From NCBI RefSeq assembly GCF_900302485.1, contig NZ_OMOI01000001.1, forward strand, positions 372,001 through 436,000: 64,000 bases of DNA, written 5' to 3'. The notes beneath the pieces are model-generated. The model saw only the letters and a list, made by a program, of their open reading frames with translations, did not search any database and was not told the origin of the DNA. Source of the stretch: Aliiroseovarius pelagivivens. GTDB lineage: Bacteria; Pseudomonadota; Alphaproteobacteria; Rhodobacterales; Rhodobacteraceae. Of the stretch, positions 8,691 to 17,445 are shown piece by piece (positions within the stretch are counted from its first letter, which is position 1; every line of letters starts with the position of its first letter). Both the position numbers and the translations under genes were made by a program.

Positions 8691-9224
8691 CTATTTGATC
8701 TCTTCATCCGGGCCAACGCCCCAGATCATTTCTTTCGTGGTCCAGCCTCGAATGCCGTCGGCTTTCAGGCGGCACCAAACCGGTCCGCAGCTTTCGATCC
8801 GCGCAATCACGCCAGCTTCCAGATAGGCGTTGATCTGGCTTTCCGGGTCCGCGCGGCTGTAAAGCGGCATCAGATCCTGATCCACAATCGCCGTACGTGC
8901 GCCGGACAGAAGCGAGTAATGGACCCAGCCGCCAACGCCGTCACGGTCTTGTACCTGCCGCCAGTGCTCGAACTCTCCAATGACGCGCAGTGGCATCCCG
9001 CGCTGCTTGTACACCCAGTCGATCCGATGGCGCAGCGAAGGGCCACGGCGCACGTTGCCTTCGGACCCTTTCAAAGACACAAAACGCGGAATCGGCAGGT
9101 TGGTGACCGCACCGCGTTCCACGCGGGTCCCGGGTTCTGCATCAGTCTGTGCATAACTGATCTGCACAGTCAGAACTGCAGCCAATATGGATGCCGCAAA
9201 ACGGATGCCAAATCGATTCTTCAC
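8691..9224 (-). CDS. Secreted bacterial SH3 domain protein
   Basis: A 177-residue protein with a signal peptide (hydrophobic stretch AASILAAVLTVQISYAQ) and a mature region made of two bacterial SH3-like units. The first runs from about 45 to 110 (FVSLKGSEGNVRRGPSLRH, then GMPLRVIGEFEHWRQVQD and GWVHYSLLSG); the second is a degenerate copy around 120-170 ending GWTTKEMIWGVGPDEE. It fits the SH3_4 / DUF1058 family and is probably periplasmic, where such domains bind peptidoglycan or protein partners. It is divergent from the 2-hydroxyacid dehydrogenase with 134 bases between starts. Confidence 0.85.
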   Translation of the reverse strand: MKNRFGIRFAASILAAVLTVQISYAQTDAEPGTRVERGAVTNLPIPRFVSLKGSEGNVRRGPSLRHRIDWVYKQRGMPLRVIGEFEHWRQVQDRDGVGGWVHYSLLSGARTAIVDQDLMPLYSRADPESQINAYLEAGVIARIESCGPVWCRLKADGIRGWTTKEMIWGVGPDEEIK

Positions 9225-9358
9225 GCCGATCTCCTGCTGCTCGACACCGTCCGCGCAATTTTATTTCGTCTGCGATCCGGAGAGAGCTTGTACCTTGCCT
9301 CGTTCCTTGTCACTTTGTCAGGGACACGCGCAAAAGAAAACCCGCAGGGAGAGCTGGC

Positions 9359-10345
9359 ATGAGTGCTGAACGTCTAAGTGTTGTCGTGACGCGACGGTTG
9401 CCCGAGGTTGTCGAGACCCGGATGATGGAATTGTTCGATGTCGAGCTTCGGGACGATGACCGACCGATGAGCCAGGCCGAGCTTGCAGACGCGATGAAGC
9501 GTTGCGATGTGCTGGTCCCAACAATTAATGACAGGATTGATGCCAATATGCTGGCAGGTGCGGGCGAACGCTTGCGCCTGATCGCCAACTATGGCGCAGG
9601 TGTGGACCACATTGATGTCGGTTCCGCGCGTCAGCGAGGCATTTTGGTGTCCAATACGCCGGGCGTATCTGCCGATGACACAGCGGACATGGCCATTGCC
9701 CTGATTCTTGCCGTCACCCGTCGCTTCCCGGAAGGTATCCGCACTATGGCCTCGGGCGAATGGCAGGGCTGGTCGCCGACCGCCTTGCTGGGGCACCGCA
9801 TTCAGGGTCGCCGAGTGGGTATTCTGGGTATGGGCCGCATCGGTCAGGCCGTCGCTGCCCGTGCGCGCGCTTTTGGCATGCAAGTCCACTATCACAACCG
9901 TCGACGTCTGCATCCGCAGATCGAAGAGCAGTACGAGGCGACCTTTTGGGAAAGCCTTGACCAGATGGTCGCACGGATGGACGTCATCTCGATCAACTGT
10001 CCGCACACGCCGTCGACCTTCCACCTGATGAACGCGCGCCGCCTGAAGCTGATGAAGCCAGAAGCGGTGATCGTGAACACCTCGCGTGGCGAAGTGATCG
10101 ACGAAAACGCACTGACCCGCATGCTGCGCGCAGGCGAAATCTCCGGTGCCGGTCTGGACGTTTACGAGCACGGGAATGAAATCAATCCCCGCCTGCGTGA
10201 TCTGCCCAACGTGGTTGCTTTGCCGCATATGGGCTCGGCGACTTTTGAAGGGCGCATCGAGATGGGCGAGAAGGTTCTGATCAACATCAAGACCTTCGCC
10301 GACGGCCACCGTCCGCCCGATCAGGTCGTGCCCGGAATGCTCTGA
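9359..10345 (+). CDS. D-2-hydroxyacid dehydrogenase (glyoxylate reductase type)
   Basis: A 328-residue NAD(P)-dependent oxidoreductase. The Rossmann loop is GILGMGRIGQAVAARARAFG (about residues 156-175), the catalytic Arg lies in NCPHTPSTFH...NTSRGEVID, the Glu in GLDVYEHG, and the His in LPHMGSAT. This set matches glyoxylate/hydroxypyruvate reductases of the GyaR group, which reduce glyoxylate or hydroxypyruvate in the cytosol. The start at MSAERL follows an AGGGAGAG ribosome site; the open frame runs 56 codons further upstream but lacks family similarity. A second enzyme of this superfamily occurs at 44403. Confidence 0.92.
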   Translation: MSAERLSVVVTRRLPEVVETRMMELFDVELRDDDRPMSQAELADAMKRCDVLVPTINDRIDANMLAGAGERLRLIANYGAGVDHIDVGSARQRGILVSNTPGVSADDTADMAIALILAVTRRFPEGIRTMASGEWQGWSPTALLGHRIQGRRVGILGMGRIGQAVAARARAFGMQVHYHNRRRLHPQIEEQYEATFWESLDQMVARMDVISINCPHTPSTFHLMNARRLKLMKPEAVIVNTSRGEVIDENALTRMLRAGEISGAGLDVYEHGNEINPRLRDLPNVVALPHMGSATFEGRIEMGEKVLINIKTFADGHRPPDQVVPGML

Positions 10346-10351
10346 TCTGCC

Positions 10352-10885
10352 ATGCGCCGCCTTCTGGCCCTTCCCATAATGATTGGCTTTGCCTGTGTGC
10401 TGGCCGGGGTCTATGGCGTTGTACACAACCAGATCAGTTTTACAGTCGGGCCGGACTATTTCTATGCGCTGAAGTTTCCGCAGTTCCGTATCCCTGAGCT
10501 TTTGCAAAGCCGCGTTGGCGCGGCCTATGTCGGCTGGCAAGCCAGCTGGTGGATGGGGTTGGTGATCGGCATTCCGATTGCAGTCATGTCTTTGGGCATC
10601 CCGTCCCCCAAACAGGCGCGGCGCGTGTTTCTTCAGGCAGCAGTGCTGGTGGTTGCAATCACGCTTGCGCTGGGATTGGTCAGCTTGGCCTTTGATCCGC
10701 CGATGGAGCATATTCCGGTGCCCACTGCTGCCAAGGATCCGATCGGATACGGGCGCGCAGCGATGCTGCATGACACTTCGTATACGGCGGGGATGATCGG
10801 GTTGGTGGTCGGGCTGATCTATGTTGGCGCGCAAGTGCGCGCAGCACGTCGGAAAGCTTTCGAGGCGCCCTCTGAGGGGCAATAG
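10352..10885 (+). CDS. Membrane protein of unknown function
   Basis: A 177-residue protein with about four hydrophobic segments (near 5-25, 65-85, 92-112 and 143-163) and a basic C-terminus. A conserved-looking extracytoplasmic stretch carries GPDYFYALKFPQFRIP, which resembles small roseobacter membrane proteins annotated only as hypothetical. Six bases separate it from the upstream dehydrogenase stop, and the next lipoprotein gene starts one base after its own stop, so the three genes form a likely operon. No enzyme motif is visible, and its function is unknown. Confidence 0.75.
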   Translation: MRRLLALPIMIGFACVLAGVYGVVHNQISFTVGPDYFYALKFPQFRIPELLQSRVGAAYVGWQASWWMGLVIGIPIAVMSLGIPSPKQARRVFLQAAVLVVAITLALGLVSLAFDPPMEHIPVPTAAKDPIGYGRAAMLHDTSYTAGMIGLVVGLIYVGAQVRAARRKAFEAPSEGQ

Positions 10886-10886
10886 C

Positions 10887-11543
10887 ATGCTGAAACACGT
10901 CGCCCTTGTCGTCTTGGTCTGTCTAGCTGCATGCTCGCGGCCCCTGTCCGAGAACGAGGTTCAGATGTCGCAGACCTTGTTTGGCGATACTCTCGATACC
11001 AGCAAGGTCCGCTTGCGTGCCGGGGTCGGTGCTCTGCCACTTCCGAATCCCGATCCGATTCCAGAAGACGTTGCGAAGGCCGCACCGCGGGACATTCCAA
11101 AAACCGTGTGCGATCGCGTGCCCCAACCCGATCAAAAATGGACCTACCCGGCGGGATTCGTTCTGTGGAATCAGATCTACCTGAAGCGCGAGTTTTATCG
11201 CGATGATATGTTCGACGGCTGGCCCGAAAGCCTGCCCATGCCACACGCGCTTCTGATGGCGCACGAGCTCGTGCATGTCTGGCAGTGGCAAAACCGCGAC
11301 CGCACGGGATATACGCCTTTCAAATCAGGGGCCGAGAGCTTTCAGCCGGGTGATCCCTATTACTGGCCGGGACGCGAGCCCGGCGCCTATCTGTCCTACA
11401 ATTTCGAAGCGCAGGCGGCTTTGGTCGAAGACTATATGTGCATGACGCTGTTCGTCCCCGATCATCCGCGCCGCAAAGAGCTTGAAGCTTTGATCGCGCC
11501 GGTGATCCCTGTGGGCCAACTTGCGGATGCGCTGGGGCGTTGA
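10887..11543 (+). CDS. Putative zincin-like lipoprotein
   Basis: A 218-residue protein starting MLKHVALVVLVCLAACS. Leu-Ala-Ala-Cys is a good lipobox, so it is probably a lipid-anchored envelope protein. The centre carries MAHELVHVWQW, an HExxH zinc-protease core, with a possible third ligand downstream in NFEAQAALVEDY (a conserved Glu-Ala-x-Ala pattern). The surrounding region is not similar to a peptidase family I can name. The start is chosen at the ATG right after the previous stop, giving a textbook signal peptide. It is the last gene of the small operon beginning at 9359. Confidence 0.8.
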   Translation: MLKHVALVVLVCLAACSRPLSENEVQMSQTLFGDTLDTSKVRLRAGVGALPLPNPDPIPEDVAKAAPRDIPKTVCDRVPQPDQKWTYPAGFVLWNQIYLKREFYRDDMFDGWPESLPMPHALLMAHELVHVWQWQNRDRTGYTPFKSGAESFQPGDPYYWPGREPGAYLSYNFEAQAALVEDYMCMTLFVPDHPRRKELEALIAPVIPVGQLADALGR

Positions 11544-11652
11544 TTCCGGCAGGTATGTCGTTTTCAATCTGTGTAAGGTCGGGCAGGTTCGGACCTTGGC
11601 CCCGCCTTTCGGCATCTATGATGCAACAGATTTTTCCCAAGGGAGTCGCCCC

Positions 11653-14157
11653 ATGAAAACCAATGTAAAAGCGCTTGTCGTCGGCGGTGGTGCCGTCGGT
11701 ACGTCGATCGCCTATCACCTGGCCAAAGCTGGCTGGGATGATGTGATGCTGATCGAGCGTGACGAGCTGACCTCGGGCTCGACCTGGCATGCTGCCGGTC
11801 TTCTGCCGCTGTTCAACATGTCCTACGCGACGACCCACATCCACGACTACTCGGTCAAGTTCTACAAAGAGCTTGAGGCCGAAACCGGTCTGAACGCGGG
11901 CTTCGCCGTTGTGGGCAATCTGCGCATGGCGCAGACCGACGAGCGTATGGACGAATACCAGCTGTACGCCTCGACCGCAGATACCGTCGGCATCAACTAC
12001 GAATTCCTGTCCCCGGATCAGATCAAAGAGCGTTGGCCTCTGATTGAAACCTCGGACCTGAAGGGCGCGCTCTATCACACCGAAGACGGCTATATTAACC
12101 CGGCAGACGTAACGCAGGCGATGGCCAAAGGCGCCCGTCAGCGCGGCGTTGAGATCGTGCGTAAAATGCAGGCGGACGACTTCCACTGGACCGGTACCCA
12201 CTGGGAAGTCACCTGCACCAAGATGGTGGAAAAAGGCGGCAACCTGATCGAGAGCGACGAGAAGGTGGTGATCACCGCCGAACACGTCGTGACTGCCTCG
12301 GGCAACCACGCACAGCGCACCGCCAAGATGCTGGGCATCAAGATGCCCGCCATTCCGGTCGAGCACACCTTCATCGTCATGGATAAAGACCCCGAGCTGG
12401 TCAAATGGCGCGAAGCTGGCAACCCCGAGCACCCCGTTGTGCGCGACGCCGACAACGAGAGCTACGCCCGTGAAGAGCGTGGCGGCTGGATCCTTGGCAT
12501 CTACGAACGCGGCGCACCGGCCCGCTTTGAACACGGCGTACCGGACAGCTTCCGCGCCGACCTGTTCCCGCTGGATCTGGACCGCATCGCGGATCAGTAC
12601 ATGGCGATGGCCGAGCGCGTGCCGTCCTGTGCCGAAAGCGGCCTGAAAGACGATTTCAACGGCCCGATCTGCTATACCCCAGACGGTAACCCGCTGGTTG
12701 GCCCGGCCCCCGGCCTGCGCAACATGTGGCTGGCAGAAGGCTTTAGCTTCGGGATCACCGCCGCTGGCGGCACCGGCTATTACCTTGCTCAGATGATGGT
12801 CGATGGCGAAGCCGAAATCGACATGGCATCGCTGGACCCCAAGCGTTACTCGTCGAACTGGATGACCACCGAGTTCGCCGCGCGCAAGAACGAAGAGTGC
12901 TACGAGCACGTCTATATCCTGCACCACCCGGACGAAGAGCGCCCTGCGGCACGCCCGCTGCGCACATCGCCTGCCTTTGATCGCCAGAAAGAAAAAGGCG
13001 CACAGTTCGGCTGGGTCAACGGTTGGGAACGTCCGAACTACTACGGCCCGCTTGATGCGCCCTCGAACTTTGACGAACAGACCCGCTCGTTCCGTCGCGG
13101 TGGTTGGTGGCAATATGCCGTGGATGAAGCGAAAGCTGTGCGTGAAGGCGTTGGCCTGATCGACGCAACCGCGTTCACCAAGCACGTCGTCAAAGGCCCC
13201 GGTGCGACCCAGTTCCTTGACTGGTTCACCTGTAACAAACTGCCGCGCGTTGGTCGGATCAATCTGACCTATGCGCTGACTTCCGCAGGCACCACCCGCA
13301 CCGAATACACCATCGTGCGCAATGGCGAGAACAACTACTACCTCGTCTCTGCCGGTGCATGGACCGAGTATGACGCCGACTTCCTGAGTAAGGCGGCCGA
13401 GGACAAGATGGACGAGTTCGGCTATATCGAGATCCAGGACGTGACCACTCAGTGGGGCGTCTTCGCCATCGCAGGCCCGAAATCGCGTGATGTTCTGAAA
13501 GAGATCATCGTTGATGCAGACCCGGAAAACGCGCTGACCAACAAAGCGTTCCCGTGGCTGTCGGCCAAGCAGATCGAACTGGGCATGTGCCCGGTCAACG
13601 CGATCCGTGTGGCCTATACCGGCGAGCTGGGTTGGGAACTTCACCACCCGATTGAGATGCAAAACTATCTGTGGGATCTGCTGGTAAACGCTGGCGAAAA
13701 GCACGGCATGAAGCTGGTTGGCGCCCGTGCGCAAAACTGGCTGCGTCAGGAGAAATCCTATCGTGCATTTGGCACCGAGCTGGGCCGCGACGCGACCCCA
13801 GCCGAGGCCGATCTGCCGCGCTTTATCGATCTTGAGAAAGATTTCCACGGTAAGGACGCCATGGTGGCAACCGGTGTGCGCTCGAAATGCTGCACGCTTC
13901 TGATCGACGGTCCGGATGATGCCGACCCGTGGGGCCGCGAGGCGCTGTTCTTGGATGGCAAGAAAGTGGGTCGTCTGACCTCGGGTGGCTACTCGGTCGC
14001 GTTCGAGAAGTCGATCGGCATGGGCTATCTGCCGCCGGAGCTTACTGTGCCGGGTACAAAGCTGAAGGTCAAAATCATGGGCGCGCTTTATGACGCTGAG
14101 GTCACCGTGGACAGCCCCTATGATCCGAAAAACGAAACGATCCGCGTGAACGGCTGA
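11653..14157 (+). CDS. FAD-dependent oxidoreductase with C-terminal GcvT domain (dimethylglycine/sarcosine dehydrogenase type)
   Basis: An 834-residue enzyme. Residues 5-35 form a dinucleotide fold (VVGGGAVGTSIAYHLAKAGW), and SGSTWHAAG places His46 where DMGDH-type enzymes attach FAD covalently. The DAO domain runs to about residue 400. A FAO_M linker and a GcvT tetrahydrofolate domain (about 480-834) follow. Such enzymes remove methyl groups from dimethylglycine or sarcosine and pass the one-carbon unit to folate, consistent with glycine betaine use by marine bacteria. Codon use is strongly biased to CTG/GGC/ATC, more than the neighbours, suggesting high expression. It is monocistronic, with a strong terminator after it. 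Confidence 0.88.
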   Translation: MKTNVKALVVGGGAVGTSIAYHLAKAGWDDVMLIERDELTSGSTWHAAGLLPLFNMSYATTHIHDYSVKFYKELEAETGLNAGFAVVGNLRMAQTDERMDEYQLYASTADTVGINYEFLSPDQIKERWPLIETSDLKGALYHTEDGYINPADVTQAMAKGARQRGVEIVRKMQADDFHWTGTHWEVTCTKMVEKGGNLIESDEKVVITAEHVVTASGNHAQRTAKMLGIKMPAIPVEHTFIVMDKDPELVKWREAGNPEHPVVRDADNESYAREERGGWILGIYERGAPARFEHGVPDSFRADLFPLDLDRIADQYMAMAERVPSCAESGLKDDFNGPICYTPDGNPLVGPAPGLRNMWLAEGFSFGITAAGGTGYYLAQMMVDGEAEIDMASLDPKRYSSNWMTTEFAARKNEECYEHVYILHHPDEERPAARPLRTSPAFDRQKEKGAQFGWVNGWERPNYYGPLDAPSNFDEQTRSFRRGGWWQYAVDEAKAVREGVGLIDATAFTKHVVKGPGATQFLDWFTCNKLPRVGRINLTYALTSAGTTRTEYTIVRNGENNYYLVSAGAWTEYDADFLSKAAEDKMDEFGYIEIQDVTTQWGVFAIAGPKSRDVLKEIIVDADPENALTNKAFPWLSAKQIELGMCPVNAIRVAYTGELGWELHHPIEMQNYLWDLLVNAGEKHGMKLVGARAQNWLRQEKSYRAFGTELGRDATPAEADLPRFIDLEKDFHGKDAMVATGVRSKCCTLLIDGPDDADPWGREALFLDGKKVGRLTSGGYSVAFEKSIGMGYLPPELTVPGTKLKVKIMGALYDAEVTVDSPYDPKNETIRVNG

Positions 14158-14175
14158 TCAGTTCGGAACACTTGG

Positions 14176-14206
14176 AAAGGCCTCGCGATTGCGGGGCCTT
14201 TTTCTT
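14176..14206 (+). terminator. Intrinsic terminator after the FAD/GcvT gene
   Basis: An 11-bp stem (AAAGGCCTCGC pairing with GCGGGGCCTTT, one G-U pair) around a GATT loop, followed by a T-rich run at 14199-14206. It lies 19 bases after the stop codon. Confidence 0.9.
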
Positions 14207-14235
14207 TGTGCAAGTGTCGGGGCCGGAGGTCCCAT

Positions 14236-14601
14236 ATGTCAGAGAAAATTCAAGGCGCGTGTCACTGCGGTGCTGTCACGTTTGAAGTGAGCCAACCAAA
14301 ATTTGTGGTGTCCTGCAATTGTTCGATGTGCCGCCGCTATGGCGCGCTGTGGGCCCATTGCCCGCCGAATGAAGGCGCGATCCTGACCGGGCAGGATCAC
14401 ACCAAGATCTATAGTTGGGGCGATCACATGATCGATTTCCACGCCTGCAAGACATGTGGTTGCATCACCCACTGGGGGCCGGGGGAAAATGCGGACCAAG
14501 ACCGGTTTGCGGTCAACCTGCGCATGGCACCGCTTGAGGTGATGAACGCGCTGACTGTCCGCCACTTTGACGGGGCGGACAGTTGGGAGTTTTTGGACTA
14601 A
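14236..14601 (+). CDS. GFA family protein (glutathione-dependent formaldehyde-activating-like)
   Basis: A 121-residue zinc protein with the Cys pattern of the GFA/CENP-V fold: GACHCGAVTFE (residues about 6-16), CNCSMCRRYG (about 32-41) and CKTCGC (about 75-80). The founding member was thought to speed addition of formaldehyde to glutathione, but many family members have no proven activity. It sits directly after a folate-linked demethylating dehydrogenase that may release formaldehyde, so a link is tempting but unproven; a terminator separates them. GGAGG at 14225-14229 sets the start. Confidence 0.88.
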   Translation: MSEKIQGACHCGAVTFEVSQPKFVVSCNCSMCRRYGALWAHCPPNEGAILTGQDHTKIYSWGDHMIDFHACKTCGCITHWGPGENADQDRFAVNLRMAPLEVMNALTVRHFDGADSWEFLD

Positions 14602-14632
14602 GCATTTGGGGCAGATCGGTGCCCCAGCTGCT

Positions 14633-15229
14633 TTACTTCGTCAGCTTTGCCATGATGTCGTCCACCACGGACCCATCACCATCCGCATCCAGAAGCGAGG
14701 TCAGCGCCGACAAATCCGGCCCGCCCTCTTTTCCGCCGCCCAGAAGGCCGCCGACAAGACCCATCAGCCCGCCGCCAGCGCCTTGCGACTGCACCGCTTG
14801 CAGCGCGTCAATGGACGCGTCGGGAACCTGCTTTTGCAGACCGCCTTGGGCCATGGCGCCAAGTGCGGGAAGGAAGGCCATGATTTGGCTCATGTCGATC
14901 CCGGTGCGCTCAGCCGCTTGTTCAGCCAGCGCGTTGGTGCCGTTGTCGCCCAACAGGCCGTTCAGAAAACTTGCGCCTTGTGCTGCGCCTTCTGGGCTGG
15001 CGGCCTGAGCCGCGTCGTCAAACATTCCGGCCTGCGCTTCGCCTTTCAGCGCGCCCAAAATGGATTCCAGCCCACCGCTTTCGGCCTGCTGTTTGGCAGC
15101 TTTTCCGATCACGGGGGCCAATAGGTTCGTCAGGTCACCGGCTTGGGCTTGGTCCAAACCGACCTTTTCGGCCAAAGCCGACAGGCCCTGACCGTTCTGA
15201 GCTTGTTGAAGAAGTTGCAAAAGGGACAT
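14633..15229 (-). CDS. DUF937 domain protein with EF-hand-like loop
   Basis: A 198-residue soluble protein rich in Ala, Gly, Leu and Gln. The N-terminus MSLLQLLQQAQNGQGLSALA, the central NLLAPVIGKAAKQQ region and the Gly-rich LMGLVGGLLGGGKEGG region match the DUF937 / YidB-like family. Near the C-terminus, LDADGDGSVVDDIM resembles a calcium-binding EF-hand or dockerin loop, although the twelfth position is Ile rather than Glu. The function is not known. AAGGAG before the start supports residue 1. The gene precedes the iron operon on the same strand, with 106 bases between. Confidence 0.82.
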   Translation of the reverse strand: MSLLQLLQQAQNGQGLSALAEKVGLDQAQAGDLTNLLAPVIGKAAKQQAESGGLESILGALKGEAQAGMFDDAAQAASPEGAAQGASFLNGLLGDNGTNALAEQAAERTGIDMSQIMAFLPALGAMAQGGLQKQVPDASIDALQAVQSQGAGGGLMGLVGGLLGGGKEGGPDLSALTSLLDADGDGSVVDDIMAKLTK

Positions 15230-15335
15230 GTCGTTCTCCTTGTAAAAGTTGCGGTCAGAATGGCGTGAGAGCCGAAGTCGCATAAGGGGAAAGAGGATGG
15301 TTTCGTAACCACCCGTATCCGATGCACGGTGTCGA

Positions 15336-16418
15336 TCAGGTGGACGAGATGGGAACCAGATGATTGTCCCATGACCAGTCACCGGCGACGGGGATCAGCT
15401 TTTCAATCCCGTTTTTGCGATGCAAAAGCCCACCGTCGCGGGTGATCATCAGCCCTCCGGATGGGGATCGCGCGACGCCGGCTGCGGTCCCATGACGGGC
15501 AGATCCGTTTGGCGTTCCATCGGCGTTGAAAAACAGCACGTGACTGCCTTTGGGGCCGGTCACGGCAATCTCTCCGCTTTCGATGCAAGTGGCGATGGAC
15601 CCGGCATAGTGCTTCAGGTGCTGCGCGTCCGGATGAGGCAGGAAGCTTGGGGCTGTGCCTCGCGCGTGGCGCAGGACCAGCGGCACTTGGCGGGTGGGCG
15701 ACCCTTGCCATTGCAATGCGGCGACCACGTTGCCCCGATGATCCAGCGCGATGTGACGGATTGAATTCTGGTGCATGCCACCCGTCAGCGCGACCTGCTC
15801 GGTGATCGCGCCGTGTGTGTCCAGATAGGTCAGATTGGTTTGCATGGTCGGCAGGTTCAGTTTGGCGCGACCCATGTCGGGATGGGTTTGAATGCCGCCA
15901 TTTGCGACGACCAGCCCTCCGTCCTGCAGGGTTAGAACCTCATGCGGGCCGATGCCGCCGGATGTGATCTCTCCGATGCGCTTATATCCATCGGCGGCGT
16001 CCCAGATGCCCAATACACCCGCCGGTGCGTCATAGTCGTTTTCCGTGGTGAACAGCAGAGCACCATCAGGTGAAAAAGCCCCGTGGCCATAGAAATGCCG
16101 CCCGTCGGGACTGTCCAAACGGGCGATCTCGGAGCCAGTGGTGCAATCAATGATGACGGCAAACCGTCCCGGGCGGCGGGCAAACGCCACGGCTTCGGGC
16201 CGGGTGGGGTGCAGAGCCGCGGCGTGACCGCGTCCGGGGATCGGGATCTGAAAGCGTACGTCCGCCGCAACACTCAGCCCCACAAGCCATGTCGAGTTGT
16301 CTGGTTTGTTCCCAGCGGTCACAAAATCCGGTGCGCCCGCGTCGGCCCAAACCGGAAGGGGCAGGGTGGCTGTGCTAAGCCCGGCCAACACTTTGCCAAA
16401 GAAATCGCGGCGTTGCAT
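15336..16418 (-). CDS. DUF1513 family beta-propeller-like periplasmic protein
   Basis: A 360-residue protein beginning MQRRDFFGKVLAGLSTATLPLPVWA. The Arg-Arg-Asp-Phe-Phe leader is a twin-arginine-like signal, so a folded, possibly cofactor-bearing protein is exported. The body carries repeated His-Gly/Asp-Gly strands (RGHAAALHPTRPEAVAFARRPG, FYGHGAFSPDGALLFTTEND) typical of DUF1513. In many proteobacteria it closes an operon with imelysin-like proteins and a di-heme oxidoreductase, as here: it starts 4 bases after the imelysin stop. The function is undefined; iron handling is inferred from context. Confidence 0.9.
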   Translation of the reverse strand: MQRRDFFGKVLAGLSTATLPLPVWADAGAPDFVTAGNKPDNSTWLVGLSVAADVRFQIPIPGRGHAAALHPTRPEAVAFARRPGRFAVIIDCTTGSEIARLDSPDGRHFYGHGAFSPDGALLFTTENDYDAPAGVLGIWDAADGYKRIGEITSGGIGPHEVLTLQDGGLVVANGGIQTHPDMGRAKLNLPTMQTNLTYLDTHGAITEQVALTGGMHQNSIRHIALDHRGNVVAALQWQGSPTRQVPLVLRHARGTAPSFLPHPDAQHLKHYAGSIATCIESGEIAVTGPKGSHVLFFNADGTPNGSARHGTAAGVARSPSGGLMITRDGGLLHRKNGIEKLIPVAGDWSWDNHLVPISST

Positions 16419-16422
16419 CGGA

Positions 16423-17445
16423 TCAGTCCCCGTCGCCTGCGCTGAAACCGGATTGAACGCCCAGATTCGGGCTAAACTCCTCGTCCACATGCGTTTTCAG
16501 ATAGTCGAGTTTGGACATGATGCCTTCGATCCGAACGCGCATCAGAGGGTCCTCGACGGCCACGGCCAGAGGTGCCCCAATGGCGTCAATCCGGGCTTGC
16601 AGTTCCTTAAGGGTTTTGACCGCTTCAACGCGCGCGGGTTCTGAGATTGCTTCGGCAAAGCCATGATCAATGAGGACAATTATACCCTCGAGCTGCGCAA
16701 TCATGATCTGGTTGGTTAGCCCGGAACGCCATGCCTCAGCCCGTTTCGGAAAGGCGCGCGCATACGTGCCAAGCGGGCGTCCAAGGCGGTGGTCATTCAG
16801 CCGCAGGATCGAAAAATCAATCGCCGTAAGGGCCTGTTTGGTAAATTCGCCGCCCGACAGATAAACCGGATTGTCTGGTCCCGCCCCACGCACCAGATCA
16901 GCCCAGCCGTCTGCCGCGAACCAGCCGTCATAGAGGCTTTGAGATATATGGGCCAGATTTCCGGTGATGCCGACAAGTGACGGGCACGTGGGTAGGTCTT
17001 CAAACAACAGACGCTCGATGGCCGGCAGCCCCTGCAAAGCGGCGGACGAGCTTGCGACGACGGCCGGGTCACCCTGTTCCGCCTCGGGCCGTTTCAGGTG
17101 CTGGTACAGGGCGCGCCCCGTGAAATTCTTCTTGTCAGGGAAGAAGTTCACAGTCAGGGCTGCCGCCTGTTGTTCGATGGGGCCAAACTGATAGGCGTCC
17201 AGCGGCGCCCAAGCCAGCCAAGTCGCTTCCAGCGCATCGAGCACCGGGTCGCGGGCACCGCCGTCACAAAGATCCGTCGCAGTCTGCGCAAGTGTGGCGC
17301 TTTCATTCCGAAATGCACTGAACTGGTTTTCGATCACGGCCAGAACGCGGTCCGAAATTTCGGAATGATCCACGGGATGTGCAGTCTGTGCGGTTAGAAT
17401 GTGAGCAGGCAGCAAGCAGCTGGCAACAAATGAGAATAGACGCAT
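16423..17445 (-). CDS. Imelysin-like (IPPA/EfeO-type) periplasmic protein
   Basis: A 340-residue protein with a signal peptide (MRLFSFVASCLLPAHILTAQ) and an all-helical body. The signature WLAWAPLDAYQFGPIEQQ carries the GPIE core typical of imelysin-like proteins, and the C-terminus has the paired helix region near AEAWRSGLTNQIMIAQLEG. Members bind iron or haem in the periplasm, or act as accessory proteins to iron-linked redox systems. The start shares one base with the stop of the upstream di-heme gene (TGATG), indicating tight co-translation. Confidence 0.9.
   Translation of the reverse strand: MRLFSFVASCLLPAHILTAQTAHPVDHSEISDRVLAVIENQFSAFRNESATLAQTATDLCDGGARDPVLDALEATWLAWAPLDAYQFGPIEQQAAALTVNFFPDKKNFTGRALYQHLKRPEAEQGDPAVVASSSAALQGLPAIERLLFEDLPTCPSLVGITGNLAHISQSLYDGWFAADGWADLVRGAGPDNPVYLSGGEFTKQALTAIDFSILRLNDHRLGRPLGTYARAFPKRAEAWRSGLTNQIMIAQLEGIIVLIDHGFAEAISEPARVEAVKTLKELQARIDAIGAPLAVAVEDPLMRVRIEGIMSKLDYLKTHVDEEFSPNLGVQSGFSAGDGD

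Noticed and set aside
11320..13848. An 842-codon minus-strand frame across the FAD/GcvT gene
   Set aside because: Entirely antisense to a clear enzyme and without recognisable domains. It arises from the strong codon bias of the sense strand.
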